DNA from: JBBROS01 sp963792675 | GTDB lineage: Bacteria > Pseudomonadota > Alphaproteobacteria > Acetobacterales > Acetobacteraceae | Length of the DNA: 64,000 nucleotides | NCBI GenBank assembly: GCA_963792675.1 | Contig: CAWBWT010000002.1 | Coordinates: forward strand, 3,224,001 to 3,288,000 | Direction: 5' to 3' | Part shown: piece by piece, positions 17,420-25,922 of the stretch | Position numbering within the stretch: the first letter of the stretch is position 1 | Layout: each line of letters begins with the position of its first letter | Notes under the pieces: generated by a model | Seen by the model: the letters and a program-made list of their open reading frames with translations, nothing else | Told to the model about the DNA's origin: nothing | The model's database searches: none | Position numbers and translations under genes: made by a program

Positions 17420-18336
17420 AGGCGCAATTCCATCCCATCATAGGCGACCTGCCATCCCGCGGCTTCGGCCTCAGCCCGCTCTGGCGAGTCGTCCAGCAAG
17501 ATGGGGTTCGAGTTGTTGATATGCAGCAGGACTTTCTGCCGGACGCCCAGATCCGCGAAGGCGGCCATGGTGCCGTTCGGCCCCGACACGCTCATATGGC
17601 CCATCCGCTGTCCGGTTTTGGCGCCCAGCCCGGCGACGACCATCTCATCGTCCGTCCACAGCGTGCCGTCGAATAGTACCGCATCCGCGCCGCGCAACCG
17701 GGACGCCAACGCCGGGGTCATGGCGGCACAACCGGGGATGAAGAACAGGGTGGCACGGCCGTCGCTGACAGCGAGACCGATCGTCTGCTCCGACTCCGTG
17801 AGAGCCGGGGTTTCGCCGGGCGTCTCGAGGTAGAGCGGCACCTTGCCCGGCACCACGAACGGGCGCACCGACAAGCCGCTCGGCGCGCCTGACGGCAGCG
17901 GAATGTCGCGGTCGCGCTCCAGCTCGAGCAGCTCGCGGCCGACGACATCGCGCGCCAGCACCTCGAACACCGGGTTGGCATCCAGCACGGCGTGGACAGG
18001 TGCGGTGGCGAAGACGGTGAAAGCCTGACGCTCGCGCATCGTGAGCAAGCCGGCGATGGCATCCACGTCGCCGCCGGTCAGCACCACGGCCGCAATCGGC
18101 GTGGATCGCTTGCCGATATGCGGCTGCAAGGCTGGGGTTTGCTCGATCTGCTGACGCAGGTCCGGGGACGCGTTCAGCAGTACCCAATTCTCGCCATCGG
18201 CGCTGACGGCAACGGACGCTTGCGTGCGTGGCCGCACAGCCGGGTCGCCACTGCGGGCGCGCTGGCAGGCGGCGGCGTTAGAATTCCATTGGGGGAAGGC
18301 GCCGCCGGCTGCGGCGCCCAATACGATGGCGCGCAT
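17416..18336 (-). CDS. pqqB: PqqB, metallohydrolase/hydroxylase of PQQ synthesis
   Basis: 306 residues, MBL-related; acts on the cross-linked Glu-Tyr intermediate (tyrosine hydroxylation). N-terminus MRAIVLGAAAGGAFPQWNSN is highly conserved and fixes the start at 18336. Later ASPDLRQQI, DAVLFDGTLWTDDEM, GHMSVSGPNG and LLHINNSNPIL also match. Overlaps pqqC. Separated from pqqA by a 115-base spacer with an attenuator-like hairpin. Confidence 0.95.
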   Translation of the reverse strand: MRAIVLGAAAGGAFPQWNSNAAACQRARSGDPAVRPRTQASVAVSADGENWVLLNASPDLRQQIEQTPALQPHIGKRSTPIAAVVLTGGDVDAIAGLLTMRERQAFTVFATAPVHAVLDANPVFEVLARDVVGRELLELERDRDIPLPSGAPSGLSVRPFVVPGKVPLYLETPGETPALTESEQTIGLAVSDGRATLFFIPGCAAMTPALASRLRGADAVLFDGTLWTDDEMVVAGLGAKTGQRMGHMSVSGPNGTMAAFADLGVRQKVLLHINNSNPILLDDSPERAEAEAAGWQVAYDGMELRL

Positions 18337-18364
18337 CGGTGACCTGTCGGCGCTCGTCAAGGCA

Positions 18365-18400
18365 GTGCAAAATGCACAAGAAGACAGTGCAAAACGCACT
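18365..18400. repeat. Tandem short palindromes before pqqB
   Basis: Two copies of CAGTGCAAAA lie 22 bases apart (18363 and 18385), i.e. two DNA helix turns. Each forms a small palindrome: GTGCA-AAA-TGCAC (18365-18377) and AGTGC-AAAAC-GCACT (18386-18400). This layout suits a dimeric regulator bound twice on one DNA face, or an RNA element at the pqqB leader. The second overlaps the base of the attenuator stem. Confidence 0.55.
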
Positions 18401-18437
18401 GGCGGCCTGCCAGACTAGGTCCGACAGGCCGCCAGTG
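18397..18437 (-). terminator. pqqA-pqqB attenuator hairpin
   Basis: Perfect 13-bp stem (arms 18397-18409 and 18425-18437, CACTGGCGGCCTG) with a 15-nt loop, followed on the minus strand by GCGTTTTGC. It lies after the pqqA stop and before pqqB. A partly read-through terminator here would give far more PqqA peptide mRNA than enzyme mRNA, a known feature of pqq operons in other bacteria. Confidence 0.75.
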
Positions 18438-18451
18438 GTTGGTATCGAAGC

Positions 18452-18535
18452 TTACTTCTTAACGTCGGCGCAGGCGTACGAGTTGATCTCTGCACCGAGC
18501 GCGATCTCGACGATCTTGGGGGTCTTCCAGGCCAT
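18452..18535 (-). CDS. pqqA: PqqA, PQQ precursor peptide
   Basis: 27-residue peptide MAWKTPKIVEIALGAEINSY followed by ACADVKK. Glu16 and Tyr20 (E-x3-Y) are the residues that become PQQ. GGAGGAG precedes the ATG, and a good promoter lies upstream. The downstream hairpin separates it from pqqBCDE. Confidence 0.96.
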   Translation of the reverse strand: MAWKTPKIVEIALGAEINSYACADVKK

Positions 18536-18567
18536 AATGACTCCTCCACATTTTTGTTACCGATGAG

Positions 18568-18597
18568 ACATTAGGGGGCCGCGTCCCGCGAAGTCAA
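18568..18597 (-). promoter_or_regulatory. Predicted sigma-70 promoter of pqqA
   Basis: On the minus strand TTGACT (18597-18592) and TAATGT (18573-18568) are separated by 18 bases, 32 bases before the pqqA start codon. Both hexamers are close to consensus. Predicted only; it would drive pqqABCDE and probably the relay genes behind them. Confidence 0.65.
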
Positions 18598-18622
18598 CCG
18601 CCCGACGCATCACAACCGACCG

Positions 18623-20995
18623 TCAAAACGTCACCCGCAACCCGCCGAACCCGGCAATCGGCGCGCCGGGGGTCAAGCTGCGCGTGTTGGTAGTGCCGGC
18701 CGCCTGCACGATCGGCACCAGGCCCACCGGCGAATAGCTGCCGAACGTCTGGTACTTCGCATCGGTGAGGTTCTGCACGAGCCCGAACAGCTCGACGTTG
18801 CGGTTGAAGCGGTAGCTCGTGTTGAGGTTCAGCACGACATAGGGGCTCGTGCGCTGATCCAGGTTGGATTCGTCGCCGGTCAGCGCGCGGCCGCTGCTCG
18901 CGATCCCGGTCAGCCCGACCGTCCAGGCCGGCGTGACCTGGTCCTGCACGCCGAACTTCAGCCGGTGCAGCGGGATCCCGGGCAGCCGATTGCCGGGCCG
19001 CACCTGCACCTGGCCGTTGGCGTCGGCGAACGGGTTGTTGGGGCTGTTCTCGAGGAACGACGATTGGAACGTGGCTTCGGTGTAGCCGTAATCGAGGAAC
19101 ACGCTGACCGGGCCCTGGCGCACCGACAGCCCCGCCTCGATCCCCTGCCGCCGTGTCGCACCGACGTTCTGGAAGAAGCCACGCCCGGTCAGCGCGCTAG
19201 AGGTGAACAGGATATCGTCCTGGTTGTCGGTATGGAACAGCCCGGCCTTCCACTCCACCCGCGCCGTCTCGAACGCGGTGAACTTGCCGCGGAACCCGGC
19301 CTCGACCGTGCGCGCCACCACCTGCTTCAGCGACGGGTCGGCGACGAAGAAGTTGGTCAGCGTGCAGGGGCTGGCCGGCGAGGCGCAGGACAGTTCGGCC
19401 GGCGTCGGCGCCCGATTGCTTTCAGCATAGCCGGCATAAACGGAAACGCCCGGCAGCAGTTGGTAGGTCAGGCCGGCGGCCGGGTTGAACCGGTTGAAGC
19501 TGTGCTGCCCGCTGAGCGCGGTGCCGTTGCGGTCGTCGAGGTTGATCTGCGCGGCGTTGAAGCGGCCGGACAGCGTCACCGACAGCGCATCGGTCACGTC
19601 CAGCGTGTCCGACAGGTAGGCGCCGTAGTAGTTGTTGGTCGCCGAGACGCGCACCGGCCCGATCGAGCCATCGTCCTGGCTGATGACGATGCCCGGCCCG
19701 GCATAGCCCCGGTCGAACGTGAGCGCGCCGAGCGACGAGCGCGCCGAAAACAACGTTGTGCCGCCGTCATAGCTGAGCCCGGCCAGCAACCGGTTGGGGC
19801 GGCCCAGCAGCTCCGACTTCCAGGTCGCCTGCACGGTGGCGCCATAGCCGTTGCTGTCGGTCGCGGTCTGATCGAGCTGCGAATACGGGCCACCGGCGGC
19901 GAACGCGTCGACACCGGGAAACAGGCCCGGATTGAGGAAGTTGGGGATGGTGGTGCCGCCGCGCGTCGTCAGCGGCGAACCGCCATTGAGGCAGAGCGTG
20001 CCGCCGTCCTCGGCGCAGGGCGCCACGTCGGCGGCGTTGCCGTTATAGGTCCGTTGCGACAGGTTGCTGTAGTACGCCGTCGCCTGCAGCGACACCGAAT
20101 CGCTGACGTCGTGCGTGCCGGTCAGGTTGACGCGGAAATACTTGTTGCGGGTCTGGTCCGGGTAGGTGAACACGGCGCTGCGCCGGGCATTCAGCAAATC
20201 GACCGGCGTTGACCCATTGCCGGTCAGGTTGTTGATCGCCCCCAGCAGCCCGAGATGCAGCTCGGTCTTTTCGCCGCGCCAGCCGATGTCGCCGTAGATC
20301 TGCCGGAGCTGTGACGGCGACTGGTCGCGCCAGCCATCCTCGTTGAGCCCGGTGCCGGCGATGTAGGCCGAGGTGTTGCCCGACTGCACGCCATACTGGG
20401 CGGACGCCTGGATGCGGCCGAACGAGCCGCCGGACAGCTCCAGCTCGGCGCCATGATAGGTGAACCCGTCGCGCAGCTTGACCGTCACGCTGCCGCCCAG
20501 CGCGTTGAGGCCGAAGGCGGGGTTGGGACCGAGCACCTCGATCCGGTCGACGGCGATGTCGGGGATCAGGTCCCAGTTCGTGGTGTCGCCGAAGGGCTGG
20601 TTGAAGCGGCTGCCGTTCAGGTAGACCGCGAGCCCCTGGGGGTTGCCGGCCAGCGGCGAGGCTTCGAAGCCGCGATACGACAGGTTCGGCTGGAACGGGT
20701 TGCCTTGCGCCTGGTCGAGCGTGACGTTGCCGACCCGCTCGTCGAGCGCCCGCAAGGCGCTGGCCGGGCCGGTGCGCACGAGGTCCTCGCGCCGCAGGAC
20801 CTGGGTGTCGGTCGGCACCTTGGCGGCGTCGATGCCGGAGCCGGACAGCGGCGCCGTGCCGACCACGTCCACGTCGGGCAGCGCGATCTCCGCCGCGGGC
20901 GGCGCGGCGGGCACGGTTTGGGCCAAGGCGGCGACCGACAATACGGCAGAGACGGCGCACAGCAAGGCTGTGCGTGTTTTGGCACGCATACGCAC
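18623..20995 (-). CDS. TonB-dependent outer-membrane receptor
   Basis: 790 residues with signal peptide (cut near AALAQ), a plug domain (TQVLRREDL to LGGSVTVKLRDGF, roughly residues 60-180) and a 22-strand barrel ending in the terminal aromatic RVTF. The GTG at 20995 has GGGGAGG about 10 bases upstream; an ATG two codons later is possible. The ligand is not evident. Its position directly before pqqA suggests a metal (for example lanthanide chelate) or PQQ-linked cargo, but siderophore-type function is equally open. Confidence 0.88.
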   Translation of the reverse strand: MRMRAKTRTALLCAVSAVLSVAALAQTVPAAPPAAEIALPDVDVVGTAPLSGSGIDAAKVPTDTQVLRREDLVRTGPASALRALDERVGNVTLDQAQGNPFQPNLSYRGFEASPLAGNPQGLAVYLNGSRFNQPFGDTTNWDLIPDIAVDRIEVLGPNPAFGLNALGGSVTVKLRDGFTYHGAELELSGGSFGRIQASAQYGVQSGNTSAYIAGTGLNEDGWRDQSPSQLRQIYGDIGWRGEKTELHLGLLGAINNLTGNGSTPVDLLNARRSAVFTYPDQTRNKYFRVNLTGTHDVSDSVSLQATAYYSNLSQRTYNGNAADVAPCAEDGGTLCLNGGSPLTTRGGTTIPNFLNPGLFPGVDAFAAGGPYSQLDQTATDSNGYGATVQATWKSELLGRPNRLLAGLSYDGGTTLFSARSSLGALTFDRGYAGPGIVISQDDGSIGPVRVSATNNYYGAYLSDTLDVTDALSVTLSGRFNAAQINLDDRNGTALSGQHSFNRFNPAAGLTYQLLPGVSVYAGYAESNRAPTPAELSCASPASPCTLTNFFVADPSLKQVVARTVEAGFRGKFTAFETARVEWKAGLFHTDNQDDILFTSSALTGRGFFQNVGATRRQGIEAGLSVRQGPVSVFLDYGYTEATFQSSFLENSPNNPFADANGQVQVRPGNRLPGIPLHRLKFGVQDQVTPAWTVGLTGIASSGRALTGDESNLDQRTSPYVVLNLNTSYRFNRNVELFGLVQNLTDAKYQTFGSYSPVGLVPIVQAAGTTNTRSLTPGAPIAGFGGLRVTF

Positions 20996-21078
20996 GTCGG
21001 ACCGTCCTCCCCAACCCGGCGCCCGGGCGGACGCCGCGGCGGACTAAGCCTCAGTCGCGGCAATGTGACAAGCCGGTT

Positions 21079-21429
21079 TCACCGCACCGGCTGGCAGTCC
21101 GTCAGGTCCTCGTCGGACAGCGAGAAGGCATAGCGGCCGTCGCCGCGCACCTCGACGTTGCGGGCCACGCAGCGCTGGCCGCGCTTGTTCGTGACCTGCA
21201 CGTCATAGCGGCCGGGCTCGACCCCGGTCAGGCGCAGCCGCTCGTCGTGGTCGACCGAGCCGTCCTTGTCGTTGGCGCATTGATTGGGCCCGAACGCAGC
21301 CGTTCCGGCCGGCGCCAACGACACCCCGGTGAGGGTCGACGAGGTCAGGTTCCAGAACTGCATCCGATCCGCCGCCCGCGCCGGAGCCGCAAGCGTCAGC
21401 ACCGCGGCGGCAAGAGCGAGGCGCCGCAT
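21079..21429 (-). CDS. Small secreted protein with EF-hand-like motif
   Basis: 116 residues, signal peptide MRRLALAAAVLTLAAPARA. The mature part FWNLTSSTLTGVSLAPAG... PGRYDVQVTNKRGQRCVARNV looks like a compact beta protein with three cysteines (about 51, 87, 113). Residues 52-63, ANDKDGSVDHDE, fit an EF-hand loop at positions 3, 5, 6, 8, 9 and 12 but have Ala at position 1. Starts at 21429, 28 bases after fghA on the same strand. Function unknown. Confidence 0.7.
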   Translation of the reverse strand: MRRLALAAAVLTLAAPARAADRMQFWNLTSSTLTGVSLAPAGTAAFGPNQCANDKDGSVDHDERLRLTGVEPGRYDVQVTNKRGQRCVARNVEVRGDGRYAFSLSDEDLTDCQPVR

Positions 21430-21457
21430 CGCGGCGACGAGAGCGAGGCGCCGCACG

Positions 21458-22291
21458 CTAAGCCAGCAACTGGGTGGCATGGTGGCGCAGGTGGTCGCTC
21501 ATGAAGGTCTGGATAAACCAGTAGCTGTGGTCGTAGCCGGGTTGCCGCCGCAAGGTGAGTGCCTGGCCCGACGCAGCCGCGGCTTGCTCCAGCGCCTCGG
21601 GATGCAGCTGGTCGGCGAGGAACTGGTCGTCGAGCCCCTGATCCACCAGGATCGGACCGGGATACGGGCGGCGGCGCATCAGCAGGCTCGCATCCCACTC
21701 GGCCCAGGCCTCGCGATCGGCGCCGAGATAGTTCGAGAACGCCTTCTCCCCCCACGGCACCGCGACCGGGTTGGCGATCGGTGCGAACGCCGACACCGAA
21801 TGCCAGGTGCCGGGATCGCGCAGCGCGGTCACGAGCGCGCCATGGCCGCCCATGGAATGGCCGAACACGCCGCGCCGGTCCGAGACCGGGAAGTTCGCCT
21901 CGATCAGGCCCCGCAGCTCCTGCGTCACATAGCGAGCCATGCGGTAGTTCGACGACCACGGCGCGGCGGTCGCGTCGAGGTAGAACCCGGCGCCGGTGCC
22001 GAAATCCCAGCCATCGTCCTCACCGGCGATGCCGGCGCCGCGCGGGCTCGTGTCGGGCGCCACCAGCACCAGCCCGTGCTCGGCCGCCAGCGCCTGGGCG
22101 CCGGCCTTGATCGGGAAGGTTTCCTCGGTGCAGGTCAGGCCGGCCAGGTAGTAGAGGGCCGGGCATGTCCGCTGCTTGGCTTGCGGCGGCACGAACACCG
22201 CGAAGCGCATCGCCGTCCCGGTCGCCTCCGATGCGTGCTCGTAGAAGCCGATCTGCCCGCCGAAGCAGGCGTGCTGGCTGCGCGGGGTCAT
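21458..22291 (-). CDS. fghA: S-formylglutathione hydrolase
   Basis: Esterase D-type alpha/beta hydrolase, 277 residues, that splits S-formylglutathione to formate and glutathione, the last step of glutathione-linked formaldehyde oxidation. Nucleophile in FGHSMGGHGAL, with PALYYLAGLTCTEETF and the C-terminal histidine in PGYDHSYWFI. The ATG at 22291 overlaps the upstream EthD-family stop. With gfa in the same window it outlines the pathway; the dehydrogenase (flhA/adhC) is not present here. Confidence 0.95.
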   Translation of the reverse strand: MTPRSQHACFGGQIGFYEHASEATGTAMRFAVFVPPQAKQRTCPALYYLAGLTCTEETFPIKAGAQALAAEHGLVLVAPDTSPRGAGIAGEDDGWDFGTGAGFYLDATAAPWSSNYRMARYVTQELRGLIEANFPVSDRRGVFGHSMGGHGALVTALRDPGTWHSVSAFAPIANPVAVPWGEKAFSNYLGADREAWAEWDASLLMRRRPYPGPILVDQGLDDQFLADQLHPEALEQAAAASGQALTLRRQPGYDHSYWFIQTFMSDHLRHHATQLLA

Positions 22292-22590
22292 ACCGTCTCG
22301 TTCAGCTGCACGGTGGCCTTCGCATCGGTGAAGTTCGGGATGTCGGAAAAGATCTCCGGCCCGTGCTTGGCCGCCGCCTGCCCGAACGCGTCGAGCGAGG
22401 TGAAGGTGAGGACGGCCATGAACGCGTAGGTCGGCGCCCCGCCATCCGGTCCGGGGATGCCGCGCAGCACCTGCAGCGATTGCAGCCCCAGCGGCGACCA
22501 CAGCCGGTTCACCAACGGGATGTGGGAGGACATGTAGTAGTCGAGATCGAACTTGGTCGATTTCGGATACATCACTGTTGCGACCATCAT
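22288..22590 (-). CDS. EthD family protein
   Basis: 100 residues with the EthD dimeric ferredoxin-like fold: MVATVMYPKSTKFDLDYYMSSH, then PLVNRLWSPLGLQS and FGQAAAKHGPEIFSDIPNFTDA, where the final stretch is the family hallmark. GGGAG precedes the start. Coupled to fghA by a 4-base overlap. EthD proteins are accessory or small-molecule-binding; the exact job here is unknown. Confidence 0.85.
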   Translation of the reverse strand: MMVATVMYPKSTKFDLDYYMSSHIPLVNRLWSPLGLQSLQVLRGIPGPDGGAPTYAFMAVLTFTSLDAFGQAAAKHGPEIFSDIPNFTDAKATVQLNETV

Positions 22591-22743
22591 CTCGCTTTAC
22601 TCCCGCCGGTTTTGGTTGAGCGAACCTAGCCACGATCCGGGCCCGGGGGGAAGACGCCACGGCGGCGCGGAACCTCGACAGCGGCCCGGGCTTCCGCATA
22701 TGCAGAAGCGCTGCCAAGAAGAAGCGGGTTCGAAGGAGACACG

Positions 22744-23115
22744 ATGCGACAGGTTATCTCAGCTGGGTTTGCGGCCGTTCTATTGGCCTACGCGGGCGCC
22801 GCCCATGCCGACGGCGACGCCGCGGCGGGCAAGACCGTGTTCAACAAATGCGCGGCCTGCCACTCGATCAAGCCGGGCGAGAACAAGATCGGCCCAAGTC
22901 TGGCCGGCGTCGTCGGCCGTCCGTCGCACAGCATCGAAGGGTTCAACTACTCCCCGGCCATGAAGGCCTACGACGTCACCTGGGACCAGCCGACGCTCGA
23001 CCATTATCTGACGGATCCGCGGGGCACGGTGCAGGGCACCAAGATGATCTTCCCGGAACTCAAGAACGACCAGGAGCGGCAGAACCTGATCGCCTACCTC
23101 ACCACGCTTAAGTAA
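22744..23115 (+). CDS. Soluble cytochrome c (c2/c550 class)
   Basis: 123 residues, signal peptide (cut after AHA). Heme site C36-A-A-C39-H40, and a Met ligand in GTKMIF near residue 103; this is a one-heme class I cytochrome. AGGAG precedes the start. It lies beside the PQQ genes and is a plausible electron acceptor in the periplasm, but it is shorter than typical XoxG/MxaG cytochromes. Confidence 0.92.
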   Translation: MRQVISAGFAAVLLAYAGAAHADGDAAAGKTVFNKCAACHSIKPGENKIGPSLAGVVGRPSHSIEGFNYSPAMKAYDVTWDQPTLDHYLTDPRGTVQGTKMIFPELKNDQERQNLIAYLTTLK

Positions 23116-23121
23116 GGCGCC

Positions 23122-23158
23122 GCGACCTGCCGGACCTGGCGCGGTCCGGCAGGGTCGC
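23122..23158. terminator. Bidirectional hairpin terminator
   Basis: Arms GCGAC-CTGCCGGACC (23122-23136) and GGTCCGGCAG-g-GTCGC (23143-23158), 15 pairs with one bulge and a 6-nt loop. It sits between the convergent cytochrome c and DUF3280 genes. No long T run, as common at this GC content. Confidence 0.7.
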
Positions 23159-23165
23159 ATGCAGG

Positions 23166-23672
23166 CTAGCCGTCCCGGAACAACCGCTCGTTCAGCAGGT
23201 AGCGAAGCCCGCGCTTCCATGAATCGTCGGTGTTGCTGCGGATGTCCACGCTGTCGGCCTTGATGATCTTGCCGGTCGCGGCGTCCTCGATCACCAAGTT
23301 GACGTTGAGGATGAGGTTGCTGACCTTCTGCACCCAGCCATAGGCGGCGTACTGCGCGCCGAGCTGCTGCGCCAGCTCGCGCTCGCACCCGTTGCAGCCC
23401 TTGATGGACGACACCCGTGCCAGCCGATCCTTCACGCTTTGGGTGCCGACAACCTCGTAGCGGCCCGGAGCCGACAGCCCCTCGTGCAGCTGGTCATCGA
23501 TCTGGTGCAGCCGGGCCAGCTCCTCGGGTGTGGACGGCGCGGGCGAGGTGTTGATGAGCTCGAAGTCGAACACCGCCACCTTTGCCGGCTCGGCCGCGGC
23601 CGTGGTGGCCAGGAGCGAGGTGGCCAACATCGGGGTGGCCAGAATGCATAGGAGTGGGAGGGCGGAGCGCAT
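23166..23672 (-). CDS. DUF3280 domain secreted protein
   Basis: 168 residues with a signal peptide (MRSALPLLCILATPMLATSL). The body AKVAVFDFELINTSPAPSTPEE, GCERELAQQLGAQYAAYGWVQKVSNLIL and ADSVDIRSNTDDSWKRGLRYLL matches the uncharacterised DUF3280 group found beside PQQ-dependent alcohol oxidation genes. Start taken at 23672. Divergent from the PQQ-linked ABC operon. Function unknown. Confidence 0.8.
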   Translation of the reverse strand: MRSALPLLCILATPMLATSLLATTAAAEPAKVAVFDFELINTSPAPSTPEELARLHQIDDQLHEGLSAPGRYEVVGTQSVKDRLARVSSIKGCNGCERELAQQLGAQYAAYGWVQKVSNLILNVNLVIEDAATGKIIKADSVDIRSNTDDSWKRGLRYLLNERLFRDG

Positions 23673-23775
23673 GCGCGGGCCTTTCGGGGGATGGGCTGAC
23701 AAGGGGGCGGCGGCGGTGCATCGTCAACGGAAATCGACGGCTGGCGCAACCGGCGCCGCCGCGCGGAGGATCTGG

Positions 23776-24969
23776 ATGGCGGCTCGGCTCGGCGTTGTGA
23801 TGATGTTGGCGGCGCTGGCGAGCGCGGCGGCCCCGGTTGCGGCGCAGGCGGAGGACAGCGTCGTCGCGATCGCCTATCTCGGGCTGGCGGGGCAGGCCAA
23901 GCCGCCGGCCAGTCAGCTCGAGCCGCCGCCGACCGATGAGGGGCTGCAAGGTGCCCGGCTCGGCTTGGCCGACGACCAGACGACCGGGCGGTTCACGCAT
24001 CAGACGTTCCATCTCGACGAAGCGGTGCCCAAGGACGCGAGCGCCGTGCTTGAGGCGGCCAAGCGCATGGCGGCAACGGGGCAGCGCGTGTTCGTGACCG
24101 ACCTGCCGGCGCCGCTGCTGCTGCAAGTCGCCGGGCTGCCGGAGATGCGCGACGCCCTGCTGCTGGACGCGACCAGCGAGGACAACTCGCTGCGCGGGGC
24201 GGACTGCCGCGCCAACATGCTCCATCTGCTGCCGAGCCGGGCCATGCTGGCCGACGCGCTGATGCAGTTCCTCGCGGTCAAGCGCTGGCGCAACCTATTG
24301 CTGGTGACGGGTCCGACCGACGCCGACAAGCTTTTTGCCGAGGCGATGCGGCGCTCGGCGAAGAAGTTCCAGCTGCGGCTGGTGGCCGACAAGCCCTGGA
24401 CCTTCGAGCCCGGCGCCCAGCGCACCGACACCGGTCATGTGACGATCGGCGCCGAGGTGGCGCGCTTCACTCAGGGCCTGTCCTACGACGTGGCCGTAGT
24501 TGCCGACAGCGAGGACAATTTCGGCGACGACATCGCCTTCCGCACCACCGATCCCAGGCCGGTCGCCGGCACGCACGGCCTGGTCCCGACCGCTTGGGCG
24601 AAGCCGTTCGAGCAATGGGGCGGGACGCAATTGCAGGCCCGGTTCCTCAAGCAGGCCGGGCGCTGGATGACGCCGCGCGACTACGGCGCCTGGATGGCGG
24701 TGCGCGCCGTCGGCGAGGCCGCGACCCGGGGCGGCGGATCGGACGGGGCGAAGATCGCCGCCTTCCTGCACAGCCCGGCCTTTGAACTGGCGGCGTTCAA
24801 GGGCTCGCGGCTGCAGTTCCGCGACTGGGACGGGCAGCTCAGGCAGCCGGTGCTGCTGGCCGATGCGCGCAGCCTGGTATCGGTATCGCCGCAGCCGGGC
24901 TACCTGCATCAAACCTCCGAGTTGGATACGCTCGGCATCGACCGGCCGGAGACTGCATGTCACCTGTGA
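23776..24969 (+). CDS. PQQ-linked ABC transporter substrate-binding protein
   Basis: Periplasmic type I binding protein of 397 residues, signal peptide cut after VAAQA. It resembles the branched-chain amino-acid binding fold but belongs to the group seen only with PQQ alcohol dehydrogenases: VVAIAYLGL, LGLADDQTTGRFTHQ, VTDLPAPLLL and DCRANMLHLLPSRAM. GGAGGA lies before the ATG at 23776. The end overlaps the next gene by 13 bases. Substrate not established. Confidence 0.9.
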   Translation: MAARLGVVMMLAALASAAAPVAAQAEDSVVAIAYLGLAGQAKPPASQLEPPPTDEGLQGARLGLADDQTTGRFTHQTFHLDEAVPKDASAVLEAAKRMAATGQRVFVTDLPAPLLLQVAGLPEMRDALLLDATSEDNSLRGADCRANMLHLLPSRAMLADALMQFLAVKRWRNLLLVTGPTDADKLFAEAMRRSAKKFQLRLVADKPWTFEPGAQRTDTGHVTIGAEVARFTQGLSYDVAVVADSEDNFGDDIAFRTTDPRPVAGTHGLVPTAWAKPFEQWGGTQLQARFLKQAGRWMTPRDYGAWMAVRAVGEAATRGGGSDGAKIAAFLHSPAFELAAFKGSRLQFRDWDGQLRQPVLLADARSLVSVSPQPGYLHQTSELDTLGIDRPETACHL

Positions 24970-25922
24970 AGCTGTCCCTCGTTCTGCTGCTGCTGCTCGA
25001 ACCGGCGGCGGCCCGGGCGGAGCGCATCCTCGTCTCCAACGAAAAGGACAACACCATCACTGTAATCGACGGCGCCACGCTGGGCGTGACGGCGACGGTG
25101 AAGGTCGGCGACCGGCCGCGCGGCATCGTGCTGTCGAACGACGGCAAGAGCCTCTACATCTGCACCAGCGACAGCGATCATATCGAGGTGCTGGACCTCG
25201 CGACCTTGGCCGTATCGCGCATCTTGCCGAGCGGTCCGGACCCGGAGCTGTTCACGCTGAGCCCGGACGGGACGACGCTCTATATCTCCAACGAGAACGA
25301 CAACATGGTGTCCGTGCTCGACATCGCCTCGGCGCGGATCGACACCGAGATCCCGGTGGGCGTCGAGCCGGAGGGCATGGGGATCAGCCCCGACGGCAAT
25401 ATCCTGGTCAATACGTCCGAGACGACCAGCATGGCGCACTTCATCGACACCAAGTCGCACGAGATCGTGGCCAACGTGCTGGTCGGCAGCCGGCCGCGGG
25501 TGGCAAAATTCACCGCCGATGGCAAGCAGGTCTGGGTCTCGGCCGAAGTCGGCGGCACGGTGTCGGTGATCGACACGGCGACGCACAAGGTCCTGCATAC
25601 GATCGGCTTCTCGATCCCCGGTGTCCCGGGGGAGTCGGTGCAGCCGGTCGGCATCGCGTTGAGCAAGGACGGCGGGACCGCCTTCGTGGCGCTTGGCCCG
25701 GCGAACCGGGTGGCGATCGTGGATACGCACAGCTACGAGGTGAAGAAGTATCTCCTGGTCGGGCAGCGGGTGTGGAACCTGGCCTTCTCCGGCGACGGCA
25801 AGCGGCTCTACACCACGAACGGCGTCAGCAACGATATGTCGGTGATCGACGTGGACGCGCAGCGGGTCACGAAGTCGGTCCCGGTCGGACGCCTGCCTTG
25901 GGGCGTGGTGGTGGCACCCTGA
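24957..25922 (+). CDS. PQQ-associated YVTN beta-propeller protein
   Basis: 321 residues, signal peptide cut near ARA. Seven YVTN-like repeats (e.g. ILVSNEKDNTITVID, LYISNENDNMVSVLD, VWVSAEVGGTVSVID, LYTTNGVSNDMSVID) build a beta-propeller. This family is tied to PQQ-dependent catabolism loci and travels with the ABC genes that follow. Probably a periplasmic scaffold or cofactor/substrate handler; the role is not proven. Confidence 0.92.
   Translation: MSPVKLSLVLLLLLEPAAARAERILVSNEKDNTITVIDGATLGVTATVKVGDRPRGIVLSNDGKSLYICTSDSDHIEVLDLATLAVSRILPSGPDPELFTLSPDGTTLYISNENDNMVSVLDIASARIDTEIPVGVEPEGMGISPDGNILVNTSETTSMAHFIDTKSHEIVANVLVGSRPRVAKFTADGKQVWVSAEVGGTVSVIDTATHKVLHTIGFSIPGVPGESVQPVGIALSKDGGTAFVALGPANRVAIVDTHSYEVKKYLLVGQRVWNLAFSGDGKRLYTTNGVSNDMSVIDVDAQRVTKSVPVGRLPWGVVVAP

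Noticed and set aside
18965..20212. 415-codon plus-strand frame within the TonB receptor gene
   Set aside because: No family motif; the minus-strand frame gives a full TonB receptor with plug and barrel features.
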